64,000 nucleotides of DNA, taken from JBBRYK01 sp038237665. GTDB taxonomy: Bacteria > Actinomycetota > Thermoleophilia > Gaiellales > Gaiellaceae. The position numbers and the translations under genes are program-made. Positions 50,186-59,014 of the stretch are shown in pieces (the stretch's first letter is position 1; the number at the start of each line of letters is the position of its first letter). Location: NCBI GenBank assembly GCA_038237665.1, contig JBBRYK010000003.1, positions 11,966 to 75,965 of the forward strand, read 5' to 3'. The notes beneath the pieces were generated by a model, which was given only the letters and a program-made list of their open reading frames with translations, was not told the origin of the DNA and did no database searches.

Positions 50186-51177
50186 CCGGACGGCCGTCTG
50201 TAGGCCGGGAAGAAGCCGTCGTAGCCGACGGATTCCGCACCCGTCAGCTCGAGGTAGCGGGGCACGTCGTGGACGGCCTTTCCGAACCATTGTTCTCGCA
50301 GCGGTCCGGGGGCAAAGCGCTGCTTGAACTCGAGCAGCGCTCCACCAGCTCCGCCGATGCCGGAGCCGAGATGGAAGAGCTCGAAGCCGTGTTCCCGGCC
50401 GAGCTTCGCGGCCGTGTACATCAGCAGGTGGCTCGCACCGAGAAGACGGCCTTCGTGCGAGCTCGCTCCCAGGTGGTAGTGGAGCCAGGGCGGGGTGGCG
50501 AGGCAGAGCACGCCGGCGACGAGGGCTTCCCCCACACGGGCCTCCAGGAGCACGAGGCGGTCGCCGAGCCCGGCGAGGGCCGTCCAGTACGCCCGCGGAA
50601 AGAAGTAGTAGTCCTGAGCGCCGGCGCGGCGCATCGTCTCGTCGTACAAGGCCGCGAAGCCCCCGAGGTCGCTTGGTGACTCCCGGACGACGACCTCGAT
50701 CTCCGTGCGCTCCGCCTTGCGCACCAGGCGCCGGTGGTGGCGATGCATCCCCTCGAGGAGATCGCCTTTCAGGGGCCATGCAACCGAGCCCTCGACGGGC
50801 TCACGCCGGAAGTTCGGCCCCGCGTAGCGGTAGTTCTCGAAGAGCGGGTGGAAACGAATGAACGTGGTGACGACGCCCTTCTCCGCACACCACTGCTCGT
50901 ACAGCTCGTAGAAGCGGCCGACCGGCGGGGCCGCACCCGCGCCGAGGGGGCCGCCGTAGCCGATCGGCGTCGCCGCATCGCAGCCGCCCCCGGCGATCTC
51001 GCGCACCAGGCACGCAAACACGACGTCGCCTCCCTCATCGGCCAGGTGGAGGTAGGTGGGCCGAGCGTCGTCGGGCAGCGCCGCGGATTCCACGAACGGC
51101 CGCAGGTAGTAGGCATCGGCGCACCCCAGCCGGTCGAGAAGGCTGTCCCACGTCCCCGGGTCGGCCTCGAGGCTCAC
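50182..51177 (-). CDS. FemAB/GNAT-like aminoacyltransferase family protein
   Basis: A 331-residue protein of the FemABX/GNAT_6-like superfamily. The C-terminal acetyltransferase-like domain has LVRKAERTEIEVVVRESPSD, VLLEARVGEALVAGVLCLAT, LLGASHLLMYTAAKLGREHG and FKQRFAPGPLREQWFG (substrate loop). These enzymes add amino acids or acyl groups to cell-wall or surface glycan precursors. GTG at 51177 overlaps the stop of the glycosyltransferase upstream (GTGA), so both make one operon. A role in decorating an envelope polysaccharide or peptidoglycan is inferred from this pairing. Confidence 0.82.
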   Translation of the reverse strand: MSLEADPGTWDSLLDRLGCADAYYLRPFVESAALPDDARPTYLHLADEGGDVVFACLVREIAGGGCDAATPIGYGGPLGAGAAPPVGRFYELYEQWCAEKGVVTTFIRFHPLFENYRYAGPNFRREPVEGSVAWPLKGDLLEGMHRHHRRLVRKAERTEIEVVVRESPSDLGGFAALYDETMRRAGAQDYYFFPRAYWTALAGLGDRLVLLEARVGEALVAGVLCLATPPWLHYHLGASSHEGRLLGASHLLMYTAAKLGREHGFELFHLGSGIGGAGGALLEFKQRFAPGPLREQWFGKAVHDVPRYLELTGAESVGYDGFFPAYRRPSG

Positions 51178-52106
51178 GTTGGCAGCCCGCCCCGAAGCCC
51201 GAGCCGGACGACCTCCGCGTAGGCGCGCGCCCGGTCGCGGGCAAACGGGAGCCAGGCCACGGCCCGCATCGCGCCGAGCACGACCACGGCCGTGCGGAGG
51301 ACGAGCTGCTGCGAGCGCGGCTTGTGCTTGGCGAAGAAGCGCAGCAGGCTCCGGTAGCGGCTGAGAATGACCTGGGGCCGGTTCCACTTCCCCCACGAAG
51401 CTCCGCCCACATGCTCGAAGACGGAGTCATGGACGTAACCGATCGGCCCGCGGGCGCGGAGCCGGAGGAGCAGATCGACGTCCTCGAACCAGAAGAAGAA
51501 CGCTTCGTCCATCCCGCCGACAGCGTCGAAGTCGCGGCGCGGGACGAGCAGGCACGCACCTGCCGGCTGCACGTCGATGTCCTGCGTGCGGGCGAAGTCG
51601 AAGCCGGCCACGTGGGCACGGCGCGAGACCGGGTTCGACGGCCAGTACCGCTCGAGGCCTGTGAGGAGCGCGAGCTGCTGGGCAAGGGTTGGATAGGAGC
51701 GGACGGCGAACCCGAGTTGCGGGTCGTTCGTGCCGACGTCGACGAGCAGTCCGGAGGCGGCGACGTGCTCGGGGTGGGTGCGGGCGAAATCGACGAGGCG
51801 CTCGAGCGCCTCCGGCCGGGCGAAGACGTCGGTGTTCAGGATCAGGATCCATTCGGCGTCGCCCGAGGCCGCGCCGCGGTTGACCGCAGCGGCGTAGCCG
51901 AGGTTGGTCGCGCTCCGAATCAGGTCGACGTCCGGGAAATCCGCGGCGATCGCGTCCGGCGAGCCGTCGGAGGACGCGTTGTCGACCACGATCAGGCGCA
52001 CCGGGGTGTCCGCAGCCACGGCGGCCGCCCGCAGCGAGCCGAGGCACCGGAGCGTCAGGTCCTCGGTGTTGAAGCTGACGATGACGACGTCGAGCCCGCC
52101 CGGCAC
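51174..52106 (-). CDS. Family 2 glycosyltransferase
   Basis: A 310-residue GT-A fold enzyme. VVIVSFNTEDLTLRCLGSLR, LIVVDNASSDGSPDAIAADF and WILILNTDVFARPEALERLV give the nucleotide-sugar and metal-binding (DxD-type NTD) motifs, and GGMDEAFFFWFEDVDLLLRL is the ED-containing catalytic region typical of rhamnosyltransferase-like GT2 enzymes. It starts at GTG 52106 and overlaps the FemAB-like gene. It has no membrane segments. The upstream gap carries two GTAACACNGTGTTAC palindromes that may control this operon. Confidence 0.9.
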   Translation of the reverse strand: MPGGLDVVIVSFNTEDLTLRCLGSLRAAAVAADTPVRLIVVDNASSDGSPDAIAADFPDVDLIRSATNLGYAAAVNRGAASGDAEWILILNTDVFARPEALERLVDFARTHPEHVAASGLLVDVGTNDPQLGFAVRSYPTLAQQLALLTGLERYWPSNPVSRRAHVAGFDFARTQDIDVQPAGACLLVPRRDFDAVGGMDEAFFFWFEDVDLLLRLRARGPIGYVHDSVFEHVGGASWGKWNRPQVILSRYRSLLRFFAKHKPRSQQLVLRTAVVVLGAMRAVAWLPFARDRARAYAEVVRLGLRGGLPT

Positions 52107-52156
52107 GCCGGGACTCTACGCAGGCCCGCAGCCCACCTCGCCCCGGTCAAGCGCAA

Positions 52157-52171
52157 GTAACACAGTGTTAC
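52157..52171. promoter_or_regulatory. Palindromic operator-like site GTAACACAGTGTTAC
   Basis: A perfect 15-bp palindrome, 51 bp upstream of the glycosyltransferase start. A second copy of the core lies 56 bp away (52213-52227). TetR/GntR-type regulators typically bind such sites, but no regulator gene is adjacent. Confidence 0.5.
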
Positions 52172-52212
52172 AAGGTTCCCGGTTGCCGCTTTGCACCGGG
52201 CTCCGGGACTTT

Positions 52213-52227
52213 GCAACACTGTGTTAC
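52213..52227. promoter_or_regulatory. Second operator-like site GCAACACTGTGTTAC
   Basis: Core AACACTGTGTT is palindromic; it differs from the first site only at the outer base and centre, and both are followed by AAG. It lies just after the end of the SDR gene and upstream of the glycosyltransferase operon. Confidence 0.45.
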
Positions 52228-52241
52228 AAGCGTCTTTAGGG

Positions 52242-52961
52242 CTAGGGGCCGCCTCGCACGTAGATGATCTGGCCCGAGACGAACGACGCGTCGTCCGAGC
52301 AGAGAAAGGCGATCACCGATGCGATGTCCTCGGGCTGGCCGACGCGCCGGAGCGGGATCTGCTCCTTCGCGAGCTCCTGGAACTGGTCGAAGTCGAGGCC
52401 GACGCGCTCGGCCGTCTGTGCCGTCATGCGCGTGACGACGAAGCCCGGCGCGACGCAGTTCACGTTCACGCCGAAGGGCCCGAGCTCGATCGAGAGCGTC
52501 TTCGTCATCCCCTGGATCCCGGCCTTCGCGGCTGCATAGTTCGTCTGCCCCCGGTTGCCGAGGGCGGACGTCGACGAGATCAGGACCATCTTCCCGCTCT
52601 TCTGTTGAACCATCGGCGCCTGCCCGGCCTGAGCCGCGAGGTAGGTGCCGCGGAGGTGAGTGCCGATCACCGCCTCCCAGTCGTCGTCCGAGAGCTTGTG
52701 GATCAGGTTGTCGCGGATCACGCCCGCGCAGGTGACGAGGATGTCGAGCCCGCCGAGCTCGTCCACCGTCTGCTTCACGGCCGCCTCGACCTCGTCCCGC
52801 TTCGTCACGTCACAGCGGATCTGGAGCGCCGGCCCCTCGCCCTCGAAGTCGAGGTCCGTGACGGCAACCTTGCCCCCCTCCTCCGCGAACCGTGCAGCCG
52901 TCGCCGCGCCGATTCCGCGCGCGCCGCCCGTGATCAACGCCACCTTGCCCTCGAACCTCAT
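52242..52961 (-). CDS. SDR-family 3-oxoacyl reductase (FabG-like)
   Basis: A 239-residue short-chain dehydrogenase: GGARGIGAATAARFAEEGGK (NADP(H)-binding Rossmann motif), the active-site ISSTSALGNRGQTNYAAAKA (Ser, Tyr-x-x-x-Lys), and PGFVVTRMT. It resembles FabG/HSD10-like 3-ketoacyl or 3-hydroxyacyl dehydrogenases. It shares ATGA overlaps with the two MaoC-type subunits upstream, which indicates a three-gene unit making or breaking 3-hydroxyacyl intermediates (dehydratase plus reductase). Confidence 0.92.
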   Translation of the reverse strand: MRFEGKVALITGGARGIGAATAARFAEEGGKVAVTDLDFEGEGPALQIRCDVTKRDEVEAAVKQTVDELGGLDILVTCAGVIRDNLIHKLSDDDWEAVIGTHLRGTYLAAQAGQAPMVQQKSGKMVLISSTSALGNRGQTNYAAAKAGIQGMTKTLSIELGPFGVNVNCVAPGFVVTRMTAQTAERVGLDFDQFQELAKEQIPLRRVGQPEDIASVIAFLCSDDASFVSGQIIYVRGGP

Positions 52962-53341
52962 CCGATCTCCACCTCCGCTTCGCCTGTGGTCACTTTTTCA
53001 CCTGCCTGGTTCTCGGCCCAGAGGTCGAGCACAACGCGGCCGTCCGCCACTTCACGCACCACGCCACGGCAGGTCAGCTCGTCGCCCGGCCGAACCATGG
53101 CCGCGAAGCGCACCTTCAACCGGCGCACGTTCTGCGGCCCCGCGATGCCCGCCGCATACTCGCCGAGGAAGCCCATGCTCAGCATGCCGTGCGCGATCAC
53201 GCCGTCGAGGCCGACCGCCCGCGCGGTCTCGTCGTCGGTGTGGATCAGGTTGTAGTCGCCGGAGGCGCCCGCGTATTTCACGAGCTGCACCTTCGTGACG
53301 GGCTCCTTGCGGAGCGGCGTGAGCTCGTCGCCGGCCTTCAT
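52958..53341 (-). CDS. MaoC-like (R)-specific enoyl hydratase/dehydratase subunit
   Basis: A 127-residue hotdog-fold protein starting MKAGDELTPLRKEPVTKVQL. The hydratase-2 motif is YAGASGDYNLIHTDDETARA (Asp and His catalytic pair), then GVIAHGMLSMGFLGEYAAG. Small single-domain MaoC proteins like HadB pair with a HadA/C-type partner, which is encoded directly upstream (53338-53739, ATGA overlap). They would catalyse hydration of enoyl-CoAs or dehydration of 3-hydroxyacyl-ACP. Start ATG 53341. Confidence 0.92.
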   Translation of the reverse strand: MKAGDELTPLRKEPVTKVQLVKYAGASGDYNLIHTDDETARAVGLDGVIAHGMLSMGFLGEYAAGIAGPQNVRRLKVRFAAMVRPGDELTCRGVVREVADGRVVLDLWAENQAGEKVTTGEAEVEIG

Positions 53342-53739
53342 CGCACCAGCAGCGTCGAGCGCGCCGTGAAGACCCGTTCGCCCGTGTCGTCGCGTCCCTC
53401 GATCTCGGCCACCACGAACGTGGCCGTGCCGACGCGCGTCTCCTTCTCGGTCACGTTGGCGATCCGCGCGACGCACGTGATGCGGTCGCCGGCGCGGATC
53501 GGGCGCTCGTACTCGTACTCCTGCTCGCCGTGCAGAAAGCGCGCGGGATCGAGGTCGGCGAGGCCGGGGACGGCCATCCGGAACGTCGTCGGGAACGTCG
53601 GCGGGGCCGCCAGCCCCTCGCCATAGTCGGGATGAGGGTCGCCGATCGCCAGGGCGAGCTTGACGACCGCGCCCCTCTCGACCTCGAAGGTCTGGGGCGC
53701 GGATTCGGCTCCGATCAGTGCGGCGTCGACGGCGGGCAC
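53338..53739 (-). CDS. FAS1-like dehydratase (HadA-type) non-catalytic partner
   Basis: A 133-residue hotdog-fold protein (VVKLALAIGDPHPDYGEGLA, APPTFPTTFRMAVPG, LHGEQEYEYERPIRAGDRIT) related to the mycobacterial HadA/MaoC N-terminal domain family. It lacks the Asp-His catalytic pair present in its neighbour and would act as the substrate-binding half of a heterodimer. It starts with ATG at 53739, 20 bp from the divergent thioesterase gene. Confidence 0.88.
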   Translation of the reverse strand: MPAVDAALIGAESAPQTFEVERGAVVKLALAIGDPHPDYGEGLAAPPTFPTTFRMAVPGLADLDPARFLHGEQEYEYERPIRAGDRITCVARIANVTEKETRVGTATFVVAEIEGRDDTGERVFTARSTLLVR

Positions 53740-53759
53740 GGAGGCGTACGCTAGTCGCC

Positions 53760-54152
53760 GTGGAAGGCAAGCGCATCGAGATCCGCTGGCGCGACCTGGA
53801 CGCGCTCGGACATGTCAACCAGGCCGTCTACCACACGTTTGTCGAAGAGATCGCCGACGACTGGTTGCGGCAGGTGCTGGGGCTCGAGGAAGGACGGATC
53901 TGGGACTACGTGCTCGCGCGTTCGGCAATCGACTACCGCAGCGAGCTCAGGTTCGCCGACGGTGCCGTCGTCGGAACCTGCAGCGTGCTGAAGGTGGGCA
54001 CGTCGAGCGTGACCGTCCGCTGCGAGCTGCAGGCGGAGGACGGCCGGCTGGCGGCGGAGATCGAATCGGTGATCGTCGCCTGGGATCCGGCGACACGCCG
54101 GTCGCGGCCGATCGCCGACGACGAGCGGACAAGGCTGGAGGCCGCGTCGTGA
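53760..54152 (+). CDS. Hotdog-fold acyl-CoA thioesterase (4HBT type)
   Basis: A 130-residue protein with the 4-hydroxybenzoyl-CoA thioesterase motif RWRDLDALGHVNQAVYHTFV (Asp nucleophile/base then HVN). It likely hydrolyses an acyl-CoA. The GTG at 53760 follows a 20-bp gap from the divergent FAS1-like gene. Its TGA overlaps the start of the FMN oxidase as GTGA, so the two are coupled. Confidence 0.87.
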   Translation: MEGKRIEIRWRDLDALGHVNQAVYHTFVEEIADDWLRQVLGLEEGRIWDYVLARSAIDYRSELRFADGAVVGTCSVLKVGTSSVTVRCELQAEDGRLAAEIESVIVAWDPATRRSRPIADDERTRLEAAS

Positions 54153-55309
54153 GCGAGTTCCAGGGCAGCAGCGTCCAGAACTCGATCTACGTCTCCGGGG
54201 AGTGTCCGTGGCCGGTGTCCGCCGAGGAGTGGGAGCGTCTCGCCGAGGAGAAGCTCGACCGCGATCGCTTCGGGTACATCGCCGGCGGAGCGGGCGCCGA
54301 GTCGACGATGCGGGCCAACCGCGAGGCGTTCGAGCGGTGGCGCATCCGTCCGCGGATGCTGACCGGCAACGTCGAACGCAACCTCTCGGTCGACGTGCTC
54401 GGAACTCCCTCGCCCGCACCGTTCCTGCTCGCGCCGGTCGGCGTGCTCTCGATCGCCCACCCGGAGGGCGAGGTCGCCGCGGCGCGCGCGGCCGCCTCGC
54501 TCCGGATCCCCTTCATCCTCTCGAGCGCCGCCTCGCACTCGATCGAGGAGATCGCCGAGGCGATGGGCGACGCGCCGCGCTGGTTCCAGCTCTACTGGAT
54601 CAACGACCGGGAAGTGGCTGCGAGCTTCGTCGGCCGCGCCGAGCAGGCCGGCTATGCGGCGATCGTCGTCACGATCGACACCCCCATCCTCGCGTGGAGA
54701 CCACGCGATCTCCGGAGCTCCTACCTCCCCTTCCTGAGCGGCGAGGGCTGCGCCCAGTTCTTCAGCGACCCGGTCTTCCGCGCCCGGCTCGCCCGCCCGC
54801 CCGAGGAGGACCTGCTCACCGCCGCGGCGACCATGCTGATGACGTTCCCGAACCTCGCGCTGACCTGGGCCGACCTGGCCTGGCTGCGCGAGCAGACCGC
54901 GCTGCCGCTGCTCGTCAAGGGCGTCCTCACGGCCGAGGATGCGCTGCTCGCACGGGCTGCGGCCGTCGACGGCGTGATCGTCTCCAATCACGGCGGCCGT
55001 CAGGTCGACGGCGCCGTTGCCTCGCTCGACGCGCTCGTCGAGGTGCGCGAGGCGCTTGGTAGCGAGGCGACGATCCTGGTCGACGGCGGGATCCGCCACG
55101 GCGCCGACGTTCTGAAGGCCCTCGCGCTCGGAGCGGACGCCGTCCTGGTCGGCCGGCCGTACGCGTACGGCCTCGCGGTCGGCGGCCAGGAGGGCGTCGA
55201 GCAGGTGCTGACCCATCTCTGGGCCGAGACCGACATCACCCTCGCGCTGGCCGGTAGGAAATCAGTGAGCGAGCTGGACGGCGAGTTCCTCGCGAAACGC
55301 CCGGTCTAG
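54149..55309 (+). CDS. FMN-dependent alpha-hydroxyacid oxidase/lactate monooxygenase-like
   Basis: A 386-residue TIM-barrel flavoenzyme. PAPFLLAPVGVLSIAHPEGE, YWINDREVAASFVGRAEQAG, TIDTPILAWRPRDLRSSYLP (insertion typical of lactate 2-monooxygenase-type enzymes), LLVKGVLTAEDALLARAAAV, VSNHGGRQVDGAVASLDALV (catalytic His and Arg) and VDGGIRHGADVLKALALGAD are all present. It oxidises a 2-hydroxyacid to the ketoacid, using O2 or a quinone. Start GTG 54149. The 3' end overlaps the AidB-like gene antisense by 48 bp. Confidence 0.9.
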   Translation: MSEFQGSSVQNSIYVSGECPWPVSAEEWERLAEEKLDRDRFGYIAGGAGAESTMRANREAFERWRIRPRMLTGNVERNLSVDVLGTPSPAPFLLAPVGVLSIAHPEGEVAAARAAASLRIPFILSSAASHSIEEIAEAMGDAPRWFQLYWINDREVAASFVGRAEQAGYAAIVVTIDTPILAWRPRDLRSSYLPFLSGEGCAQFFSDPVFRARLARPPEEDLLTAAATMLMTFPNLALTWADLAWLREQTALPLLVKGVLTAEDALLARAAAVDGVIVSNHGGRQVDGAVASLDALVEVREALGSEATILVDGGIRHGADVLKALALGADAVLVGRPYAYGLAVGGQEGVEQVLTHLWAETDITLALAGRKSVSELDGEFLAKRPV

Positions 55310-56824
55310 CAGCTCGGCGTACTGCGGGTCCTTCTCCGGCGCGTAGTCGCGAAGCAGGTGGCGCCGGAGGTGCAGCTCGGCCAGCGCCTCCTCGCCTTCC
55401 CTGAAGAGCAGCGCGGTCTGGATCGCCCGCACGAGCCGGTCGAGCTGCCGGCGGAAGTGGAGCGGGTCGATTTTCCGGATTGCGTTCCCGACCTGATTCA
55501 GGGCGTGATCGACGCGATCGTCGACGCCTCGCGACCGGTCGAGCACGAGCTCGAGCGTTCCGTATTTCTCCAGGTCGCGCGCCACCTGGGCGCAGAGAAC
55601 GTTGTGCGTCCCCTCCCAGCTCTCGAAGACGACCGAGTCGCGGTAGAGGCGGGGGAGAGGCGAGAAGTCCTCGATCGTCCCGTTGCCCCCGAGAACCTCG
55701 ATGCCGCGGCGTGCCACACGGGTTGCGGCGAGCGAGGTCGAGAACTTGTTCGCGTTGACGAGGATCCGGTGGTAGGCGGCGTCGTCGGGCTCGGCCGAGT
55801 CGACCAGAGAGGTCAGCTCGAGCGTGGAGAGAAGCGCTGCATGCTCCTCGCTTCTCATCACCGCCAGGTTCTCGCGGACGAGCGGGAACTCGTCGATCGG
55901 CTGCCCGAAGGCCTCGCGGAAGGCAGCGAAGCTCGACGCCTCGAGATAGGCCCGGTGCATGAGCCCGGTCGAGCCGAGGGCGTTCAGCCAGCGAGACGTG
56001 TTGAGCACGACCCCGGCGGCGATGCGGAACCCGTCCTCGGGCGCTCCGATCGCGTAGCCGAGCGCACCGTCGAACTCGATCTCTCCGGTCGCCATCGCGA
56101 CGGTGCCGAGCTTGTCCTTCAGGCGGCGGATACGGAAACCGTTCGGCCGGCCGTCGACGACGCGCGGCACGAGAAAGCAGCCGATGCCCTTCGTTCCCGC
56201 CGGCGTGCCCGCCGGCCGAGCGGTGACCACGAACTGGTCGGCGTCGGCGACGGAGCAGAACCACTTCTCGCCGGTGATGCGCCAGACCTCGCCGTCGGGC
56301 TCCGCCGCGACGGTGTTCGAGCCGACGTCGGAGCCGCCCTGCGCCTCGGTCATGAACTGCGAGCCCCGCTCGCTTTCGAGCAAACGTGGCAGGAAGCGGT
56401 CGCGGAGCGCGGGGGAAGCGTGCAGGCGAAGCGCGCGCACGAGCCCGGCCGTACACGCGACGGGGCAGGCATGGCCGCCCTCGCCGGCGTGCGAGAGCAG
56501 GTAGAAGAGCGCGGCCTGCTCGAACGGTGGCGCTCCGGTGATCCCGGAGACCCAGACCGCTCGTCCGGTCTCCGCATACGCCGGGTCGAAGCGGACCTCG
56601 CTGCCTTCGGCCCGAGGCCCCTCACGCTCGAGCATCCGCACGGTCGGATCGATGTCCTTCGCCACGACCGCCCCGAACGCCCGGAGCCGCGGCTCGAGCT
56701 CGTCCCACGGTTCAGCGGCCAGACGCGCGCGGAGCGCGCGTCCGAGGTGCGGTGACGCCGCGTAGAAGTTGTCCGTCCGCGATTCCTGCCAGCGCTCGAG
56801 CGCCTCGCGTCCCTCGCTGTTCAC
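55262..56824 (-). CDS. AidB-like acyl-CoA dehydrogenase
   Basis: A 520-residue acyl-CoA dehydrogenase of the longer AidB-like subgroup. Features: FYLLSHAGEGGHACPVACTA, the flavin stretch GSQFMTEAQGGSDVGSNTVA, WLNALGSTGLMHRAYLEASS, EVLGGNGTIEDFSPLPRLYR and FESWEGTHNVLCAQVARDLE, where Glu of WEGT matches the ACAD base. It has a C-terminal helical extension (RREVLLRDYAPEKD-like) absent from ordinary ACADs. AidB protects DNA from alkylation in E. coli, but most relatives are true dehydrogenases, so the role is undetermined. GTG at 56824 diverges from the MDR gene. Confidence 0.87.
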   Translation of the reverse strand: MNSEGREALERWQESRTDNFYAASPHLGRALRARLAAEPWDELEPRLRAFGAVVAKDIDPTVRMLEREGPRAEGSEVRFDPAYAETGRAVWVSGITGAPPFEQAALFYLLSHAGEGGHACPVACTAGLVRALRLHASPALRDRFLPRLLESERGSQFMTEAQGGSDVGSNTVAAEPDGEVWRITGEKWFCSVADADQFVVTARPAGTPAGTKGIGCFLVPRVVDGRPNGFRIRRLKDKLGTVAMATGEIEFDGALGYAIGAPEDGFRIAAGVVLNTSRWLNALGSTGLMHRAYLEASSFAAFREAFGQPIDEFPLVRENLAVMRSEEHAALLSTLELTSLVDSAEPDDAAYHRILVNANKFSTSLAATRVARRGIEVLGGNGTIEDFSPLPRLYRDSVVFESWEGTHNVLCAQVARDLEKYGTLELVLDRSRGVDDRVDHALNQVGNAIRKIDPLHFRRQLDRLVRAIQTALLFREGEEALAELHLRRHLLRDYAPEKDPQYAELLDRAFREELAVQLAH

Positions 56825-56854
56825 ATTCCGACTGTACTCGTGCAAGATCGACCC

Positions 56855-57859
56855 GTGAAGAACCGGCAGATCACGCTTGCGGCCCGCCCGGAGGGCGAGC
56901 CCAAGGAATCGGACTTCGAGCTCGTCGAGACCGACGCACCCGAGCCGGGTCCCGGCGAGGTGCTCGTCCGTGCGCTCTATCTCTCCGTCGACCCGTACCA
57001 GCGTGGGCGGATGAGCGAGGCCCGTTCCTATGCCAAGTCGCTCGAGCTCGGCGACGTCGTCACGTCGCAGACCGTCGGCGCGGTCGTGAAGAGCAACAGC
57101 CCCCGGCTGCAGGAGGGGGACGTGGTCCTCGGCCAGCTCGGTTGGCAGGAGTACGCGGTGCTGCCCGCACACCAGCTGCGGGTCGTGCCGCCGGGTAGTC
57201 CGCCGACCACCGCGCTGCACGTGCTCGGCACCACGGGCCTGACCGCGTACTTCGGCCTGCTCGACGTCGGGAAGCCCAGGCCGGGCGACACCGTCGTCGT
57301 CTCGGGCGCTGCGGGCGCGGTCGGCCAGCTGGTCGGCCAGATCGCGAAGCTCCAGGGCTGCCGGACCGTCGGCATCGCCGGGGGGCCGGAGAAGGTGCGG
57401 GACCTGACGAAGGAGTACGGCTACGACGCCGGCATCGACTACAAGGGCGAGGACGTCAATGCCGCGCTGAAGGCCGCCTGCCCCGACGGCGTCGACGTCT
57501 ACTTCGACAACGTCGGCGGTCAGATCACCGACCTCGTCCTCCTGCGCCTCGCGCTTCATGCCCGCGTCGTCGTCTGCGGCCAGATCTCCCAGTACAACAA
57601 CCAGAAGCCCGAGCTCGGCCCACGCAACCTCGGGCTGCTGATCGTCCACCGTGCGCGGATCGAAGGCTTCCTGGTCACCGACTACATGCACCGCGTGGAC
57701 GAGGCGATCGGAAGGCTCGCGCGCTGGCTCGCCGAGGGCAAGCTCCGCTACAGCGAGCACGTGACCGAGGGGATCGAGAACGCGCCCCGCGCCTTCATCG
57801 GCATGCTCCGCGGCGAGAACAGCGGTAAGACGCTCGTCCAGGTCGCGGCACCGGAGTAG
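56855..57859 (+). CDS. Zinc-independent MDR reductase (CurA/leukotriene B4 dehydrogenase type)
   Basis: A 334-residue medium-chain dehydrogenase/reductase. The NADPH-binding motif is SGAAGAVGQLVGQIAKLQGC, preceded by GTTGLTAYFGLLDVGKPRPG. The zinc ligands of alcohol dehydrogenases are missing. DVYFDNVGGQITD and QISQYNNQKPE identify the leukotriene B4 12-hydroxydehydrogenase/prostaglandin reductase group, which reduces alpha,beta-unsaturated ketones or aldehydes. GTG at 56855 is preferred over the upstream in-frame start at 56840 by family alignment. Confidence 0.9.
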   Translation: MKNRQITLAARPEGEPKESDFELVETDAPEPGPGEVLVRALYLSVDPYQRGRMSEARSYAKSLELGDVVTSQTVGAVVKSNSPRLQEGDVVLGQLGWQEYAVLPAHQLRVVPPGSPPTTALHVLGTTGLTAYFGLLDVGKPRPGDTVVVSGAAGAVGQLVGQIAKLQGCRTVGIAGGPEKVRDLTKEYGYDAGIDYKGEDVNAALKAACPDGVDVYFDNVGGQITDLVLLRLALHARVVVCGQISQYNNQKPELGPRNLGLLIVHRARIEGFLVTDYMHRVDEAIGRLARWLAEGKLRYSEHVTEGIENAPRAFIGMLRGENSGKTLVQVAAPE

Positions 57860-57868
57860 GCTCCGCAC

Positions 57869-59014
57869 ATGGAGCTTCGCGACAGCCCCGAAGAAGCCGC
57901 CTTCCGCGCGGACGTACGCGCCTGGCTCGAGGCGAACCTCCCCGAGGAGCTGAAGGGGAGCCGCGGCGGGGCTGCCCGCTTCGAGGGCCCGGCGATGCGT
58001 GAGTGGAGCCGGGCCATGTCCGACGCCGGCTACGCGGGGCTGACCTGGCCCAAGGAGTACGGCGGCGGCGGCGCGCCCTACAGCCACCAGGCGATCGTGC
58101 TGGAGGAGTTCGCGCGCGCCGAGGCCCCGCAGCACGTGGGCGTGATCGGCCTCGGGATGGCGGGGCCGACGATCATGGTTCACGGCACCGAGGAGCAGAA
58201 GCAGCGCTACCTGTCGAAGATCCTCTCGGCGGAGGAGATCTGGTGCCAGGGGTTCTCGGAGCCCGGCGCCGGCTCCGATCTCGCGAGCGTCCGGACGAGC
58301 GCGGAGCGGCGCGACGGAAACTTCGCCGTCAACGGCCAGAAGGTCTGGTCGTCGTTCGCGCACATCGCCGACTGGTGCATCCTCGTCACGCGAAGCGAGC
58401 CCGGCTCGCAGAGCCATGCGGGTCTCACGTACCTGGTCGTGGACATGCACTCGCCCGGCGTCGAGGTTCGGCCGCTGCGGCAGATCACCGGCGAGTCGGA
58501 GTTCAACGAGATCTTCTTCACCGACGTCGAGGTGCCGGTCGAGAACGTCCTCGGCGACGTCGGAGGCGGCTGGCAGGTGGCGATGACGACGCTCCTGCAT
58601 GAGCGCGGGACGCTCGGCTTCGCCCTCGCCGGGGTGCTCGACGTGGCAGTGCGGAAGCTGATCGCCCTCGCCAAGGAGAAGGACGTTCAGGACTCGCGCC
58701 TGCGCGACAAGATCGCGCAGGAGTGGATCGAGCTCCAGGCGCTCAAGCTGACCAACTCCCGCTCGCTGACGAAGCTCGTGGAGACGGGGATTCCGGGCCC
58801 GGAGGGCTCCGTCTCGAAGCTGCACTGGTCGGAGCAGAACCAGCGCCTGACGAAGCTCGCCCTCGAGATCCTCGGCGACGGCAACGGCGACGCGCGGGAC
58901 TACTGGCGCCACCAGCAGCTGCGGAGCCGCGGGAACACGATCGAGGCGGGAACCTCGGAGATCCTCCGCAACATCATTGCCGAGCGCGTGCTCGGGCTCC
59001 CGAGGTCGCGATGA
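57869..59014 (+). CDS. Acyl-CoA dehydrogenase (FadE-type, larger partner)
   Basis: A 381-residue ACAD whose C-terminal end reads IEAGTSEILRNIIAERVLGL. Ala precedes GTS where Glu is found in short/medium-chain enzymes, a change typical of the actinobacterial steroid/branched-acid FadE group. The flavin region is CQGFSEPGAGSDLASVRTSA and the middle motif FAVNGQKVWSSFAHIADWCI. The gene overlaps a short ACAD gene as ATGA (59011). In mycobacterial ChsE-type enzymes, two such half-active subunits form an alpha2beta2 complex that acts on sterol side chains; this pair has that layout. Confidence 0.92.
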   Translation: MELRDSPEEAAFRADVRAWLEANLPEELKGSRGGAARFEGPAMREWSRAMSDAGYAGLTWPKEYGGGGAPYSHQAIVLEEFARAEAPQHVGVIGLGMAGPTIMVHGTEEQKQRYLSKILSAEEIWCQGFSEPGAGSDLASVRTSAERRDGNFAVNGQKVWSSFAHIADWCILVTRSEPGSQSHAGLTYLVVDMHSPGVEVRPLRQITGESEFNEIFFTDVEVPVENVLGDVGGGWQVAMTTLLHERGTLGFALAGVLDVAVRKLIALAKEKDVQDSRLRDKIAQEWIELQALKLTNSRSLTKLVETGIPGPEGSVSKLHWSEQNQRLTKLALEILGDGNGDARDYWRHQQLRSRGNTIEAGTSEILRNIIAERVLGLPRSR

